DNA of 64,000 bases from Streptomyces cacaoi (GTDB lineage Bacteria > Actinomycetota > Actinomycetes > Streptomycetales > Streptomycetaceae). The position numbers were made by a program, and so were the translations under genes. The notes beneath the pieces were generated by a model. The model was not told the DNA's origin. It searched no databases and saw nothing but the letters and a program-made list of their open reading frames with translations. The stretch spans positions 1 to 64,000 of the forward strand of contig NZ_BJMM01000025.1 of NCBI RefSeq assembly GCF_006539165.1, written 5' to 3'. Shown one piece after another: positions 1 through 7,613 of this stretch (its first letter is position 1; each line of letters opens with the position of its first letter).

Positions 1-775
1 CACCCGCCGTATCGCCGGCACCGCCGACCGGCTCGCCGGCGGTGAACTGACCGCGCGCGCCGAACCGTCCGGGCCCCGCGAACTACGGCTGCTCGCCGGG
101 CGGCTGAACGAACTCGGCCGGCGTATCGACGGGCTCGTCACCGCCGAACGCGAGCGCGGCGCCGACCTCGCGCACCGGCTGCGCACCCCCGTCGCCGCGC
201 TGCGGCTCGACGCCGAGGGGCTGCGGGACAAGGAAGAAGCCGCGCGGATCGGCGCGTCCGTCGCCGCGCTCGAACGCAGCGTCGACGGGGTGATCAGGGC
301 CGCCCGGCGGGCCGGGGCCGAACCCGGCACCCAGCGGTGCGACCTCGCGGCCGTCACCAGGGAACGCGCCGACTTCTGGACCCCGCTCGCCGAGGACCAG
401 GACCGGGCCGTCACCGTCTCCCTGCCCCGCGGGGCCGTGCCCGTCCGGGTCGCGCCCGACGAACTCGCCGCCGTCCTCGACACCCTGATCGGCAACGTGC
501 TCGACCACACGCCCGAGGGCTGCGGGCTGTGGCTCACCGTCGAACCGGCCTCCCCCGACGAGGACGGCTGCGCCGTTCTGCGGGTCGAGGACGACGGGCC
601 CGGGTTCGACGACGACGCCGTCGCCGAACGGGGGGCCAGCGGGGCCGGGTCCACCGGGCTCGGGCTCGACATCGCGCGGACCGCCGCGGAGGACTCCGGG
701 GGTGGGGTGCGGCTCACGCGGTCGCCTGCCCGGCGGGGGGCCGCTGTGGTGTGCCGGTTCGGCCCGGCGGGTTAG
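1..775 (+). CDS. Two-component sensor histidine kinase, C-terminal part (5' end outside window)
   Basis: The reading frame is open from the first bases of the window to TAG at 773-775, so this is the C-terminal ~257 residues. It begins in a HAMP-like segment (RIAGTADRLAGGELTAR) followed by a HisKA dimerisation helix with the H-box AHRLRTPVAAL, whose His is the predicted phosphoacceptor. A HATPase_c domain follows, with N-box LDTLIGNVLDHTPEG, G1-box VEDDGPGF and G2-like GSTGLGLDIAR. It is therefore a membrane-bound class I histidine kinase that would phosphorylate a response regulator, probably the gene just upstream of the window. The kinase core looks intact; the sensor part cannot be seen, so the signal is unknown. 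Confidence 0.93.
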   Translation, partial: TRRIAGTADRLAGGELTARAEPSGPRELRLLAGRLNELGRRIDGLVTAERERGADLAHRLRTPVAALRLDAEGLRDKEEAARIGASVAALERSVDGVIRAARRAGAEPGTQRCDLAAVTRERADFWTPLAEDQDRAVTVSLPRGAVPVRVAPDELAAVLDTLIGNVLDHTPEGCGLWLTVEPASPDEDGCAVLRVEDDGPGFDDDAVAERGASGAGSTGLGLDIARTAAEDSGGGVRLTRSPARRGAAVVCRFGPAG

Positions 776-922
776 CGCCTCCGCGCGCCTCGTTCTGCGC
801 GGTCCGTCGCCTGGTGCTGCCTTGCCTCTGGGGCGGCCCGGTCCCCTGGCGTTGTTTGCCAGCTGCCCCTCGGTGGGGTGCTGCCGTGCTCTGTGCGGTC
901 CGTCCGATTGGCTCGCCCCACT

Positions 923-939
923 TCAGAGCGAAGCTCTGA
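923..939. terminator. Hairpin, probable terminator
   Basis: TCAGAGC and GCTCTGA form a perfect 7-bp stem with a GAA loop, between convergent genes. There is no T tract, which is usual for streptomycete terminators. Confidence 0.5.
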
Positions 940-1026
940 GCTCCTTGGCCTCGCCGGCCGGGCGTCAGGGGGCTCTTCCCCCAGACTCTGTCCGGGGGCA
1001 CCCCCACCCCGACAGCCCCCCGCTGC

Positions 1027-1043
1027 AGGGGGCTCCGCCCCCT
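1027..1043. terminator. GC-rich hairpin, probable terminator for the LysE gene
   Basis: AGGGGGC and GCCCCCT form a perfect 7-bp stem around TCC. It lies about 70 bp beyond the LysE stop codon on the minus strand. Confidence 0.5.
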
Positions 1044-1110
1044 CTAGGAGACCCCCGCTCCCTGGCGCCCACATACGCATATCGCGCCTGTTGGTCTTGT
1101 TCGGGCCGTC

Positions 1111-1755
1111 TCAGGCCGTCAGGCGTTCGACCAGGAGGAAGGCGCCGAGGACGATCATTGCGATGCCGGAGGCGCGGGTGACGAGGCGGGCCACCACCGG
1201 GCGGGCGCTCAGGACGATGCGGGCCAGCGAGCCGACGCCGAAGTAGACGACGCCGGACGTCGCCATGTGGACCAGGCCCAGCAGCCCGACCTGTGCGGCC
1301 AGCGGCCAGCTCCCGCCCTTGTCGGCGAACTGCGGCAGCAGCGCGACGTACAGCAGCACCGCCTTCGGGTTGAGCCCGCTGACGCTGGCGCCCTTGAGGA
1401 CGCGCCGCCCCGCTGCGGGACCGGACGCCGGGGCCGTCTCCCCGTTCTGCGCGGCGGCCAGCGGCCCCGTGGCGTTCTTCGCGCCGACGAAGGTGGTGAC
1501 GCCCAGCCACACCAGGTAGAGCGCGCCCAGCACGGTGACCGCCGTCAGCACGGCCGGGTTCTGCGCGAGGAGCGCGGCCACTCCGCCGACGACGACGAGG
1601 GTGAGCGCCACGTAGCCGAGCATCAGCCCGCCGACCGCCGGCACGACGGAGCGGTCCCGTAGTCCCGACGTGATCGCGTACGCCCAGTCCGCGCCCGGCA
1701 CGAGCACGGCGAAGAGCGAGAAGCCCAGGAACGCGGCTATGGAGCTGACGGCCAA
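1111..1755 (-). CDS. LysE/RhtB-family amino-acid exporter
   Basis: The predicted protein is 214 aa, the usual family length, with about six hydrophobic segments. It has the N-terminal LysE signature FLGFSLFAVLVPGADWAYAI and the mid-protein motif SGLNPKAVLLYVALLPQF. Proteins of this family export amino acids or their analogues through the cytoplasmic membrane. I chose TTG at 1755 because AGGAAGG sits about 6 nt upstream and the translation then starts directly in the first membrane helix. The frame stays open to an ATG at 1875, but that would add a basic tail and run into the divergent Lrp gene. Pairing with a divergent Lrp regulator is the classic arrangement for substrate-induced amino-acid export. 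The exact substrate is not evident. Confidence 0.9.
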   Translation of the reverse strand: MAVSSIAAFLGFSLFAVLVPGADWAYAITSGLRDRSVVPAVGGLMLGYVALTLVVVGGVAALLAQNPAVLTAVTVLGALYLVWLGVTTFVGAKNATGPLAAAQNGETAPASGPAAGRRVLKGASVSGLNPKAVLLYVALLPQFADKGGSWPLAAQVGLLGLVHMATSGVVYFGVGSLARIVLSARPVVARLVTRASGIAMIVLGAFLLVERLTA

Positions 1756-1849
1756 AACAGTCCTTCCTCTCAGATGGCGGCTGGGAGGAAGATTACGGAA
1801 AATCGGGCGGAATGTGTTTCCCTGAATGGTCGCCGCAGTGGGCTTACGT

Positions 1850-1862
1850 GGAAGAATCTTCC
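1850..1862. promoter_or_regulatory. Candidate Lrp operator
   Basis: GGAAGA-A-TCTTCC is a perfect 13-bp palindrome ending 2 bp before the Lrp start codon. A second GGAAGATTAC half-site copy lies at 1787-1796 in the same 109-bp divergent intergenic region. This would suit autoregulation and control of the LysE gene. It is an inference from symmetry and position only. Confidence 0.4.
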
Positions 1863-1864
1863 CC

Positions 1865-2317
1865 ATGGACGACATGGACCGGAAAATCCTTGCGGAGCTT
1901 CAGGAGGACGGCCGGCTGACGGTCACCGAGCTGGCCGGCCGCGTGGGCCTCAGCCTCTCCCCCTGCCATCGCCGGCTGCGTGAGCTGGAGCGCAGCGGGG
2001 CCATCCGCGGCTACCGCGCCGTACTGGACGCCGACCGGGTCGGCCTGGCCTTCGACGCGCTCGTCTTCGTCACCATGCGCCAGGAGGACCGCTCCACCAT
2101 CGCCTCCTTCGAGCAGGCGCTCACGGACCTCCCCCAGGTCATCCAGGCCCAGCGGCTCTTCGGCGACCCGGACTACCTCCTGCGCATCGTCACCACGGAC
2201 CTCGCCGCGTTCCAACGCCTCTACGACGAGAACCTCGCCACCCTCCCCGGCGTCCAACGCCTCAGCTCCACCCTGGTGATGAAACACGTCGTCCACGAAC
2301 GACCACTCCCGGCCTGA
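1865..2317 (+). CDS. Lrp/AsnC-family transcriptional regulator
   Basis: The protein is 150 aa, standard for Lrp/AsnC. An N-terminal HTH (DRKILAELQEDGRLTVTELA, then SLSPCHRRLRELE) is followed by a C-terminal RAM ligand-binding and oligomerisation domain (FDALVFVTM, FGDPDYLLRIVT, LPGVQRLSSTLVMK). These regulators sense amino acids. The divergent LysE exporter at 1111-1755 is the obvious target. ATG at 1865 matches the family N-terminus (MDDMDRKIL); an in-frame GTG at 1826 would add 13 unconserved residues. The 3' end of this gene has a degenerate second copy at 3674-3735, downstream of the next regulator. Confidence 0.93.
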   Translation: MDDMDRKILAELQEDGRLTVTELAGRVGLSLSPCHRRLRELERSGAIRGYRAVLDADRVGLAFDALVFVTMRQEDRSTIASFEQALTDLPQVIQAQRLFGDPDYLLRIVTTDLAAFQRLYDENLATLPGVQRLSSTLVMKHVVHERPLPA

Positions 2318-2388
2318 GCGCCCAACTGCCCACCCCACCCCCCGTTTTCGCCCGCCTCCGGTTCCCCCACCGCGCTACGCTGAACCGT

Positions 2389-3651
2389 ATGGCTGAGCAC
2401 ATCGGCGACCGCCTGCGCCGCTTGCGCCGGCTCGCCGGCCTCACGCAGGAGGAGCTGGCCGAGCGGGCCGGGCTCTCCGTGGACGTGCTGCGCCGGCTGG
2501 AGCAGAAGCGGAAGCATTCCGCCCGGCTGCCCTCGCTGCACGCGCTCGCACGGGGGCTCGGTGTCGAGGTGACGGCCCTCATGGGGGACCCACCCGCCGT
2601 CGCCTCGCACGAGGGCGGCGATCCTCCGCAACTCGTGGCGGTGCGGCGCGCCATCATGCCGCCGCTGTTCGCGCCACCGGCCGAACCGCCCGCAGGCAGC
2701 GTCCCCGCGCTCGCCTCCCTCAAAGAGCAACTGGCGCACGGCTGGACGCTGTACCACTCGGCGGAATTCGACAGGCTGATGGACGGCCTGCCGGGGATGG
2801 TCGCGCACGCCAGGCTGCTGGCCTCCGCCGGGACGGCGGACCAGCGCGGCGCGGGCAACGCCGCGCTCGGCAAGGCACTTCAGCTCGGCGGCCATCTGGC
2901 CATCCGGCTGGGCAAGACGGACCTCGCGCTGGCGAGCCTCGAACGCGCACACGCCGCAGCCGGCGCCTCGTCGGACCCGCTGCTCGTGCCGATGGTGGCC
3001 AACTCCGTCGCGTGGGCGTACCAGCGGCAGAACAGGCTGGACGACGCCAGTGCGCTCGCCGTGCACGCGGCCGACGGGGTCGAACGGCATCGGATCCGCA
3101 CCGCGGAGGAGCTGCGCGTCTGGGGTGGCCTGATCATGTCCGCGGCCACCAGCGCCGCTCGCAGCGGCGACTACACGCGCGCCGACGAGATGATGACCAC
3201 GGCCGAGAAGGCCACGGCACGCCTCGCACATCTCCCCCCGGCGTCCGACGGCCGCATGGTGTCCGTGTTCAGCCGTTCGTCCGTGCGCATCGAGCGGGTA
3301 CGTCTCGCCGTACAGCACGGCCACCCCGCTCAGGCCCTGGAGCTGGCCAGGGGCATGCGCCTCAGCAAGGACATCCCACCCTCCTGGCGTACCTGGCTCC
3401 TGCTGGACGTCGCCCGGGCCCACACCGACCTGGGCAACGCCGAGGGCGCCGTCAAGACGCTGGAGTCGCTGCGCCGCATCGCACCGTCCTGGATGCGCCA
3501 CCACACCCTGGCCGTCGCCATCGTCACCGACCTGTGGAACGGCCCCCGCCGCCCCGAAGGCCTGCGCCCCCTCGCGGACTTCCTCGGCGTCACCACCCGG
3601 CACCCTGGAACGGGGCCCCGCGCAGCAGGCCACAGCGCCCCTGCTGCGTAG
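2389..3651 (+). CDS. XRE-family HTH regulator with TPR-like C-terminal domain (copy 1)
   Basis: This 420-aa protein has an N-terminal Cro/C1-type HTH at about residues 5-60 (RLRRLRRLAGLTQEELAERA). A long helical region of tetratricopeptide-like repeats follows (YHSAEF, LGKALQLGGHLAIRLGKTDLA, RVWGGLIMSAATSAARSGD). The conserved C-terminal pattern is LLLDVARAHTDLGN, then APSWMRHHTLA. The architecture resembles streptomycete XRE-TPR regulators that bind a small ligand or peptide through the helical repeats; the target is unknown. It is paralogous to 3844-5082, sharing LRR-LMPP, DVARAH and AP-W-RH motifs. No strong Shine-Dalgarno precedes ATG 2389 and TACGCT lies 12 bp upstream, so the mRNA may be leaderless. 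Confidence 0.85.
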   Translation: MAEHIGDRLRRLRRLAGLTQEELAERAGLSVDVLRRLEQKRKHSARLPSLHALARGLGVEVTALMGDPPAVASHEGGDPPQLVAVRRAIMPPLFAPPAEPPAGSVPALASLKEQLAHGWTLYHSAEFDRLMDGLPGMVAHARLLASAGTADQRGAGNAALGKALQLGGHLAIRLGKTDLALASLERAHAAAGASSDPLLVPMVANSVAWAYQRQNRLDDASALAVHAADGVERHRIRTAEELRVWGGLIMSAATSAARSGDYTRADEMMTTAEKATARLAHLPPASDGRMVSVFSRSSVRIERVRLAVQHGHPAQALELARGMRLSKDIPPSWRTWLLLDVARAHTDLGNAEGAVKTLESLRRIAPSWMRHHTLAVAIVTDLWNGPRRPEGLRPLADFLGVTTRHPGTGPRAAGHSAPAA

Positions 3652-3673
3652 ACGCGGGGCGTGCGTCTCCCGC

Positions 3674-3735
3674 CCGGCGTCAACTCCTCGGCTCCGCCCT
3701 GGTGATGAAGCGCGGCGCAGGTGAGCGGCCCCGGT
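3674..3735 (+). pseudogene. Remnant of an Lrp/AsnC gene 3' end
   Basis: These bases closely match the 3' end of the intact Lrp gene (2247-2290): 36 of 42 aligned columns are identical by hand count, including CCCTGGTGATGAA, with one single-base deletion. After the frameshift the remnant encodes QLLGSALVMK, compared with QRLSSTLVMK in the intact gene. The fragment has no start codon and no HTH. It sits between two paralogous XRE regulators, as if an Lrp-XRE unit had been duplicated in tandem and the second Lrp copy then lost. Confidence 0.6.
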
Positions 3736-3843
3736 CTGCCTGTGGCGTTCCTGCCTCTCCCGGTCAACTCCGTGTGTCCGCCTGCGGGTTGACGGTGCCG
3801 CGTGTGGTCGGCACGGGCATACCCTTGCCGGGAGGTGAGTCCC

Positions 3844-5082
3844 ATGTCCCTTGCCGACAATGTCCGCCATCACCGCCGGGTCGCCGGCCTCACGCAGGAA
3901 CAGCTCGCGGCCGACGCGGGGCTGTCCCTCGGCGTCGTCAAGAAGGTGGAATCCGGGGGCAACGCCCGCGTGGAGAATCTGCACGCGCTGGCCCGCGCGC
4001 TCGGCACCACGACATCCGCCCTGTTCGCGCCGGGGGTGCCCGAGCCGGTTCGGGACGACGAGGGAGCGAGCGGTCGCCTCATGGCGCTGCGCCGGGTACT
4101 CATGCCGCCCATCGGGCTCTCGGCCGCGTCAGACCCGGCACCGGGCGGTCCACCGGTCGCGCTGGACGCCCTGGCCCAGCAGGTCTCCAAGGTTCACAGG
4201 CTCTACCACGGCGACCGGTACGAGGCCGTGGCGCTGGAGCTCCCCGGTCTCCTCCACGAGGCCCACAGCGCGGTCGACCAGCAGGACGGGGACGAACGTG
4301 GCCGGAGCCGGGCGCTCACATGCCGAGCACGGGTGCTGTTGCTGACGGGCAAGTACCTCGTGCAGATCAGGCAGTACGACCTGGCCTACGCCGCGCTGGC
4401 GAGCGCCATCGACGACGCCCGGTCCACCGACGACCGGCTGCTGGCCGCCACGGGGGTGATCGGCCTCAGCTGGCTGCTGCTGCGGCAGGACCGTTTCGAC
4501 GAGTGCGAGACTCTCGCCGCCCGACTCGCCGACGAGATCGAGCCCACCATGTCCGATCCGCAGGGAACCGCTCTCGCCTGGGGAGAAGCACAGCTGCGGG
4601 TCGCCGCGGCCGCCGTGCGCAACAACCGGCCGGAGGTCGCGCGCGAGGCCCGCCGCCGAGCGGCGACGGCGGCCAGCGCCGTCGGGGCGGAGCAGTCCCG
4701 GTTCGGTACGCACTGGGGAACCTTCGGGCCCGTGACGGTGGAGGCGAAAGCCATCGAAGACCTCGCACTCGACGGGAACGCGCGCGGGGTGCTGCGCCGG
4801 GCCGACGAGGGAGCGGTGAGCCCCAAGGCCCTGACGCGGTGCGGAAGGCCCAGCCCGGCCAGCTGGTACCGACACAGGATGGACGTCGCCCGGGCTCACG
4901 TACTGCTCGGTTCGCACCAGGACGCCATGGACGAGCTCTCCCCCATCCGGCAGGAGGCTCCCGAATGGATCCGCCACCAGAAGATGGCCCGCCATCTGAT
5001 GGGCGACATCCTGGCGTCCCGCAAGCGGACCCTCACCCAGGAGATGCGGGACATGGCCGCACACCTCGGCGTGGTCGGCTGA
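3844..5082 (+). CDS. XRE-family HTH regulator with TPR-like C-terminal domain (copy 2)
   Basis: This 412-aa paralogue of the preceding regulator has an N-terminal HTH (RRVAGLTQEQLAADAGLSLG) at residues 5-60, then RRVLMPP and a helical repeat region. It ends with RMDVARAHVLLGS and APEWIRHQKMA. The start is clear: GGGAGGTGAG precedes ATG 3844 at good spacing. The gene is followed within 130 bp by two small overlapping ORFs (5210 and 5455). An XRE regulator next to small ORFs recalls whiJ-type loci in Streptomyces, although these small proteins are not recognisably DUF397. Confidence 0.85.
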   Translation: MSLADNVRHHRRVAGLTQEQLAADAGLSLGVVKKVESGGNARVENLHALARALGTTTSALFAPGVPEPVRDDEGASGRLMALRRVLMPPIGLSAASDPAPGGPPVALDALAQQVSKVHRLYHGDRYEAVALELPGLLHEAHSAVDQQDGDERGRSRALTCRARVLLLTGKYLVQIRQYDLAYAALASAIDDARSTDDRLLAATGVIGLSWLLLRQDRFDECETLAARLADEIEPTMSDPQGTALAWGEAQLRVAAAAVRNNRPEVAREARRRAATAASAVGAEQSRFGTHWGTFGPVTVEAKAIEDLALDGNARGVLRRADEGAVSPKALTRCGRPSPASWYRHRMDVARAHVLLGSHQDAMDELSPIRQEAPEWIRHQKMARHLMGDILASRKRTLTQEMRDMAAHLGVVG

Positions 5083-5209
5083 CAGGCACGTAGCGTGCTC
5101 CCTCGGTTGCGGCGAGCAAGGAACGGCAACTCTCCACATCTGGAGCCGTACCTTTTATCTCCCTACGGTCGTCCGTGTTCTGCCCGAACTCCCCACGAGG
5201 AGGTCACAC

Positions 5210-5458
5210 ATGACGACCGTGTCGCACCCCACGAATCCCCCTTCGCCCGACGGAGCCCCGTTCCACGACGCCGACGCCGCCCTGGACTCCCTGCGCGACG
5301 CGCTGTCACTGCACGGGATCGTGCTGCCCTCGCTCGGGGTCGACCTCGCCTCCGTCCCCGGCGTGCCGGGAGGCCGTCCCCCGCTGCTCGCCCTGGGAAG
5401 CTGCACGGCCGAGACCGCACAGCAGCTCGCCACCTCACTGCGCGAGGCCGCGCGATGA
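5210..5458 (+). CDS. Small hypothetical protein downstream of XRE regulator
   Basis: This 82-aa acidic protein is not assigned to a family. An exact AGGAGG precedes ATG 5210. The visible core is DADAALDSLRDALSLHGIVL, then PPLLALGSCTAETAQQLAT and a C-terminal LREAAR. Its stop overlaps the next ATG by four bases (ATGA), so the two small proteins are probably translationally coupled. Position suggests an accessory protein of the XRE regulator just upstream, for example an antagonist or cofactor; this is inference. Confidence 0.75.
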   Translation: MTTVSHPTNPPSPDGAPFHDADAALDSLRDALSLHGIVLPSLGVDLASVPGVPGGRPPLLALGSCTAETAQQLATSLREAAR

Positions 5459-5633
5459 GCCGAGGGGGGAGTCGGATGACGCTGCGGGTGGGGCGGGTTC
5501 GGGTGGAGGGGGAGGGGCGGGTCGTGGTCGTGTGGGGGCCGAGGCGGGTCGTGGGGGTCGCGCGGGGCGGGGCCGTCACGTACAGCGACCGGTTTCCGCC
5601 CTGCCGGTGCGGGCGTCCCGGATGTCCGGACGG
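5436..5633 (+). repeat. 198-bp direct repeat, copy A
   Basis: This block is nearly identical to 7205-7402, with three mismatches over 198 bp by hand count. It spans the last codons of the 82-aa ORF and most of the following small ORF. Confidence 0.9.
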
Positions 5634-5691
5634 GAACGTCCGGGCCGACAGCGGCGTCGATCACCGTCCGGGCACGACGTCGTCCCCGTGA
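5455..5691 (+). CDS. Small Cys-containing hypothetical protein (repeat copy A)
   Basis: This 78-aa protein starts at an ATG that overlaps the stop of the 82-aa ORF. It contains MTLRVGRVRVEGEGRVVVVW and a compact Cys motif, RFPPCRCGRPGCPDG, which could bind a metal. An internal Met at residue 8 is an alternative start. No family is recognised. The first 60 residues are repeated almost exactly in the ORF at 7131-7421; the C-terminal tail (NVRADSGVDHRP) is unique to this copy. Confidence 0.6.
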   Translation: MSRGGSRMTLRVGRVRVEGEGRVVVVWGPRRVVGVARGGAVTYSDRFPPCRCGRPGCPDGNVRADSGVDHRPGTTSSP

Positions 5692-5793
5692 CGGGATGCG
5701 GCCCCGGTGCGTCGAGCGGGTCCGGTGTCTGTCCGTCGGCTCTCGACGTGAACCTCTGGCACACCACCCGCCTGAGCCCTCGGCCCGGCCCGG

Positions 5794-6978
5794 TCAGGGG
5801 CGCAGCGTCTGGGTTTCGTACGCCTCGCGGAGGTCGCGGGCTTCCGGGAGGGTGCGGGATTCCACCGCGGTGAGGATCTCGGTGACGCGCCAGTGGTTGG
5901 CGGGCAGGACGCGGCCCGAGGTGAGGGCGGTGCGGGCCGCCTCGCACGCTTCGTCCAGGCGGTCCTGGGTGAGCAGCGCCAGGGCGAGGTCGATGTGGGC
6001 CGTGACGATCCGGCGGGGCCAGGCGGTGGCGTCCGCCGGGGGTGCGCCGCCGATGACTTCGCGGGCCGGGGCCTCGGCCGCCGGGTCGCCCACCCACGCG
6101 AGGGTCGTCGCCTCGTACGAGGAAGCCTTGGCCGGGTCGTACTGGTAGTGGTGTTCGCGGCGTGCCGTCAGCTGCATTCCGGCGGCGAGGTTCCGCACCC
6201 GGTCGATGGCCTCGTACGCGGCGCGCCGCTCGCCCATGCGGGCCCGCGCGCGGCCCTCCTGCGCGGTGGCCTGGATCTCGACGGACGAGCCGCGCGGCGC
6301 ACGGTGCAGGGCCGCGCGGGACAGGTCCGCGGCGCGCCGGTGGTCCCCCGTCGTCAGCGCCCGCCACGCCTCCGTCTCGAAGGTCCACGCCTCCAGTTCG
6401 GCGTGGCCCGCGTGCCGGGCCAGCAGTCGAGCGGTGCGCAGCCGGGAGCGGGCCGGGCCGGGGCTGCGCAGATCCACGTGCAGGGTGGCGGCGAGCAGGG
6501 AGAGCCAGCCGCCGAGCGCGTGCAGGCGGCGGCGTTCCGCCAAGGTGGCGCGTTTGTCCCACAGTTCGCCGACGTAGGCGCAGTGGCGGCGGACCTCCGC
6601 CAGCAACGCCTCGGGAGGGACGGTCTGGTAGCGGGTCGCCAGCTCGTCGAAGCGCTCGTCCAGTTCGTCGAGCACGCCGCCGCCCACGTCGGAAGCCTGG
6701 GCCAGGCGGGACAGTTCGAGCGCGTCCAGCGCGTCGTCCCGCTCCGGCGGGGACGGCTCCGGCTCGTCGGTCTCCAGCAGCGCCTCCAGTTCGGCCGGGG
6801 TGAGCCCCAGCACGGTGCACAGCGCGCGCCGTTGTCCGGGCCGAGGACACTGCTCGCCGCGCTCCCAGCGCCGCACGGCGGAGACCTCCATGCCGATCGC
6901 CTCGGCCAGCCGTTCCTGACTGAACCCGTGCGCCCACCGCACCTCGGCGAGCCGTGTGCGCCTGACCCGCTCGGCCAT
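5794..6978 (-). CDS. XRE-family HTH regulator with helical-repeat C-terminal domain (third)
   Basis: This 394-aa protein has an N-terminal HTH (EVRWAHGFSQERLAEAIGME, then VSAVRRWERGEQ) followed by an acidic linker (LETDEPEPSPPERDD). A TPR-like helical region follows (RLHALGGWLSLLAATLHVD, AWTFETEAWRALTTGDHRRA). It belongs to a different XRE-TPR subclass from 2389 and 3844, with the motif GLTPAELEALL after the HTH. ATG 6978 was chosen because the HTH follows directly; upstream in-frame starts give only low-complexity sequence. It is transcribed divergently from the small ORF at 7131 and lies between the two copies of the 198-bp repeat. Confidence 0.86.
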   Translation of the reverse strand: MAERVRRTRLAEVRWAHGFSQERLAEAIGMEVSAVRRWERGEQCPRPGQRRALCTVLGLTPAELEALLETDEPEPSPPERDDALDALELSRLAQASDVGGGVLDELDERFDELATRYQTVPPEALLAEVRRHCAYVGELWDKRATLAERRRLHALGGWLSLLAATLHVDLRSPGPARSRLRTARLLARHAGHAELEAWTFETEAWRALTTGDHRRAADLSRAALHRAPRGSSVEIQATAQEGRARARMGERRAAYEAIDRVRNLAAGMQLTARREHHYQYDPAKASSYEATTLAWVGDPAAEAPAREVIGGAPPADATAWPRRIVTAHIDLALALLTQDRLDEACEAARTALTSGRVLPANHWRVTEILTAVESRTLPEARDLREAYETQTLRP

Positions 6979-7130
6979 GCCGCCGCCTCCCGGTCCTCTC
7001 CCCGGCTGCACGCTGCTCCACCGGTCCGCCCGGCAAACGCCCCTGCTGTGCACGGAGTTCGCCCTGTTCTCCCGATTGTGCGCCGGATTTCCTCGTGCGT
7101 GGCAGCTTCCACGGACGAAGGAGAGCGAAC

Positions 7131-7421
7131 GTGAACGGTGACGGCCGGGCAGAAGGACAGAGCGCGCCGGTGTCCCTCCCGCGCGAGACGGAGACCGCCG
7201 CACACACTGCGCGAGGCCGCGCGATGAGCCGAGGGGGGAGTCGGATGACGCTGCGGGTGGGGCGGGTTCGGATGGAGGGGGAGGGGCGGGTCGTGGTCGT
7301 GTGGGGGCCGAGGCGGGTCGTGGGGGTCGCGCGGGGCGGGGCCGTCACGTACAGCGATCGGTTTCCGCCCTGCCGGTGCGGGCGTCCCGGGTGTCCGGAC
7401 GGCGGTGGGGCGACGGGGTAG
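7131..7421 (+). CDS. Chimeric small Cys-containing hypothetical protein (repeat copy B)
   Basis: This 96-aa ORF starts at GTG 7131, preceded by AAGGAGA at good spacing. Its first ~30 residues (MNGDGRAEGQSAPVSLPRET) are unique. It then enters the 198-bp repeat and continues as MSRGGSRMTLRVGRVRMEGE to RFPPCRCGRPGCPDG, ending GGATG. In copy A the same frame is a separate gene beginning at ATG; here a new upstream start has been fused to it. The ORF reading LREAAR that precedes copy A survives here only as its last codons in another frame. It is divergent from the XRE regulator at 5794-6978. Whether it is translated is uncertain. Confidence 0.5.
   Translation: MNGDGRAEGQSAPVSLPRETETAAHTARGRAMSRGGSRMTLRVGRVRMEGEGRVVVVWGPRRVVGVARGGAVTYSDRFPPCRCGRPGCPDGGGATG
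7205..7402 (+). repeat. 198-bp direct repeat, copy B
   Basis: This block matches 5436-5633 at an offset of 1769 bp, with three substitutions. The two copies are in the same orientation and flank the third XRE regulator. Confidence 0.9.
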
Positions 7422-7423
7422 GG

Positions 7424-7458
7424 CGACGGGCCCGGGGCGGGGTGCCTCGGGCCCGTCG
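7424..7458. terminator. Hairpin terminator
   Basis: CGACGGGCCCG (7424-7434) pairs perfectly with CGGGCCCGTCG (7448-7458), directly after the stop at 7421 and between convergent genes. Confidence 0.6.
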
Positions 7459-7613
7459 GTGGGGGGTGGTTCGTGCCCGGCGGAGTGCTGTGCGCCGGGG
7501 TGGTTACGGCCCTGCGGAGGGTGCACGGGCACCCCCCGCAGGGTGTTGGGGCCGCACGGGGGACGGCCCCTCGGCCGGCGGTGGACCCCCGTCTAGGACC
7601 GCCGCCGGACGGA

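Larger units (their letters stand above)
776..1110. other. Intergenic region with GC-rich hairpins
   Basis: This gap lies between the histidine kinase stop and the stop of the oppositely oriented LysE gene. It holds no convincing ORF. It contains two strong hairpins (listed separately) and further stretches of the GGGGGCTCCGCCCCC type, a palindromic element that recurs in Streptomyces intergenic DNA. Because the flanking genes converge, the region most likely provides transcription termination on both strands. Confidence 0.6.

Noticed and set aside
1756..1875. Upstream ATG 1875 for the LysE gene
   Set aside because: It would overlap the divergent Lrp gene and add a charged tail before the first membrane helix; TTG 1755 has a good Shine-Dalgarno.
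2221..3984. 587-aa minus-strand frame over the first XRE regulator
   Set aside because: It is complementary to the Lrp end and the XRE-TPR gene, lacks a ribosome-binding site and is low in recognisable motifs.
5576..7348. 590-aa minus-strand frame opposite or overlapping the third XRE regulator
   Set aside because: It is a shadow frame with Arg/Gly/Pro-rich repeats; the XRE frame in the same region has clear HTH and helical motifs.
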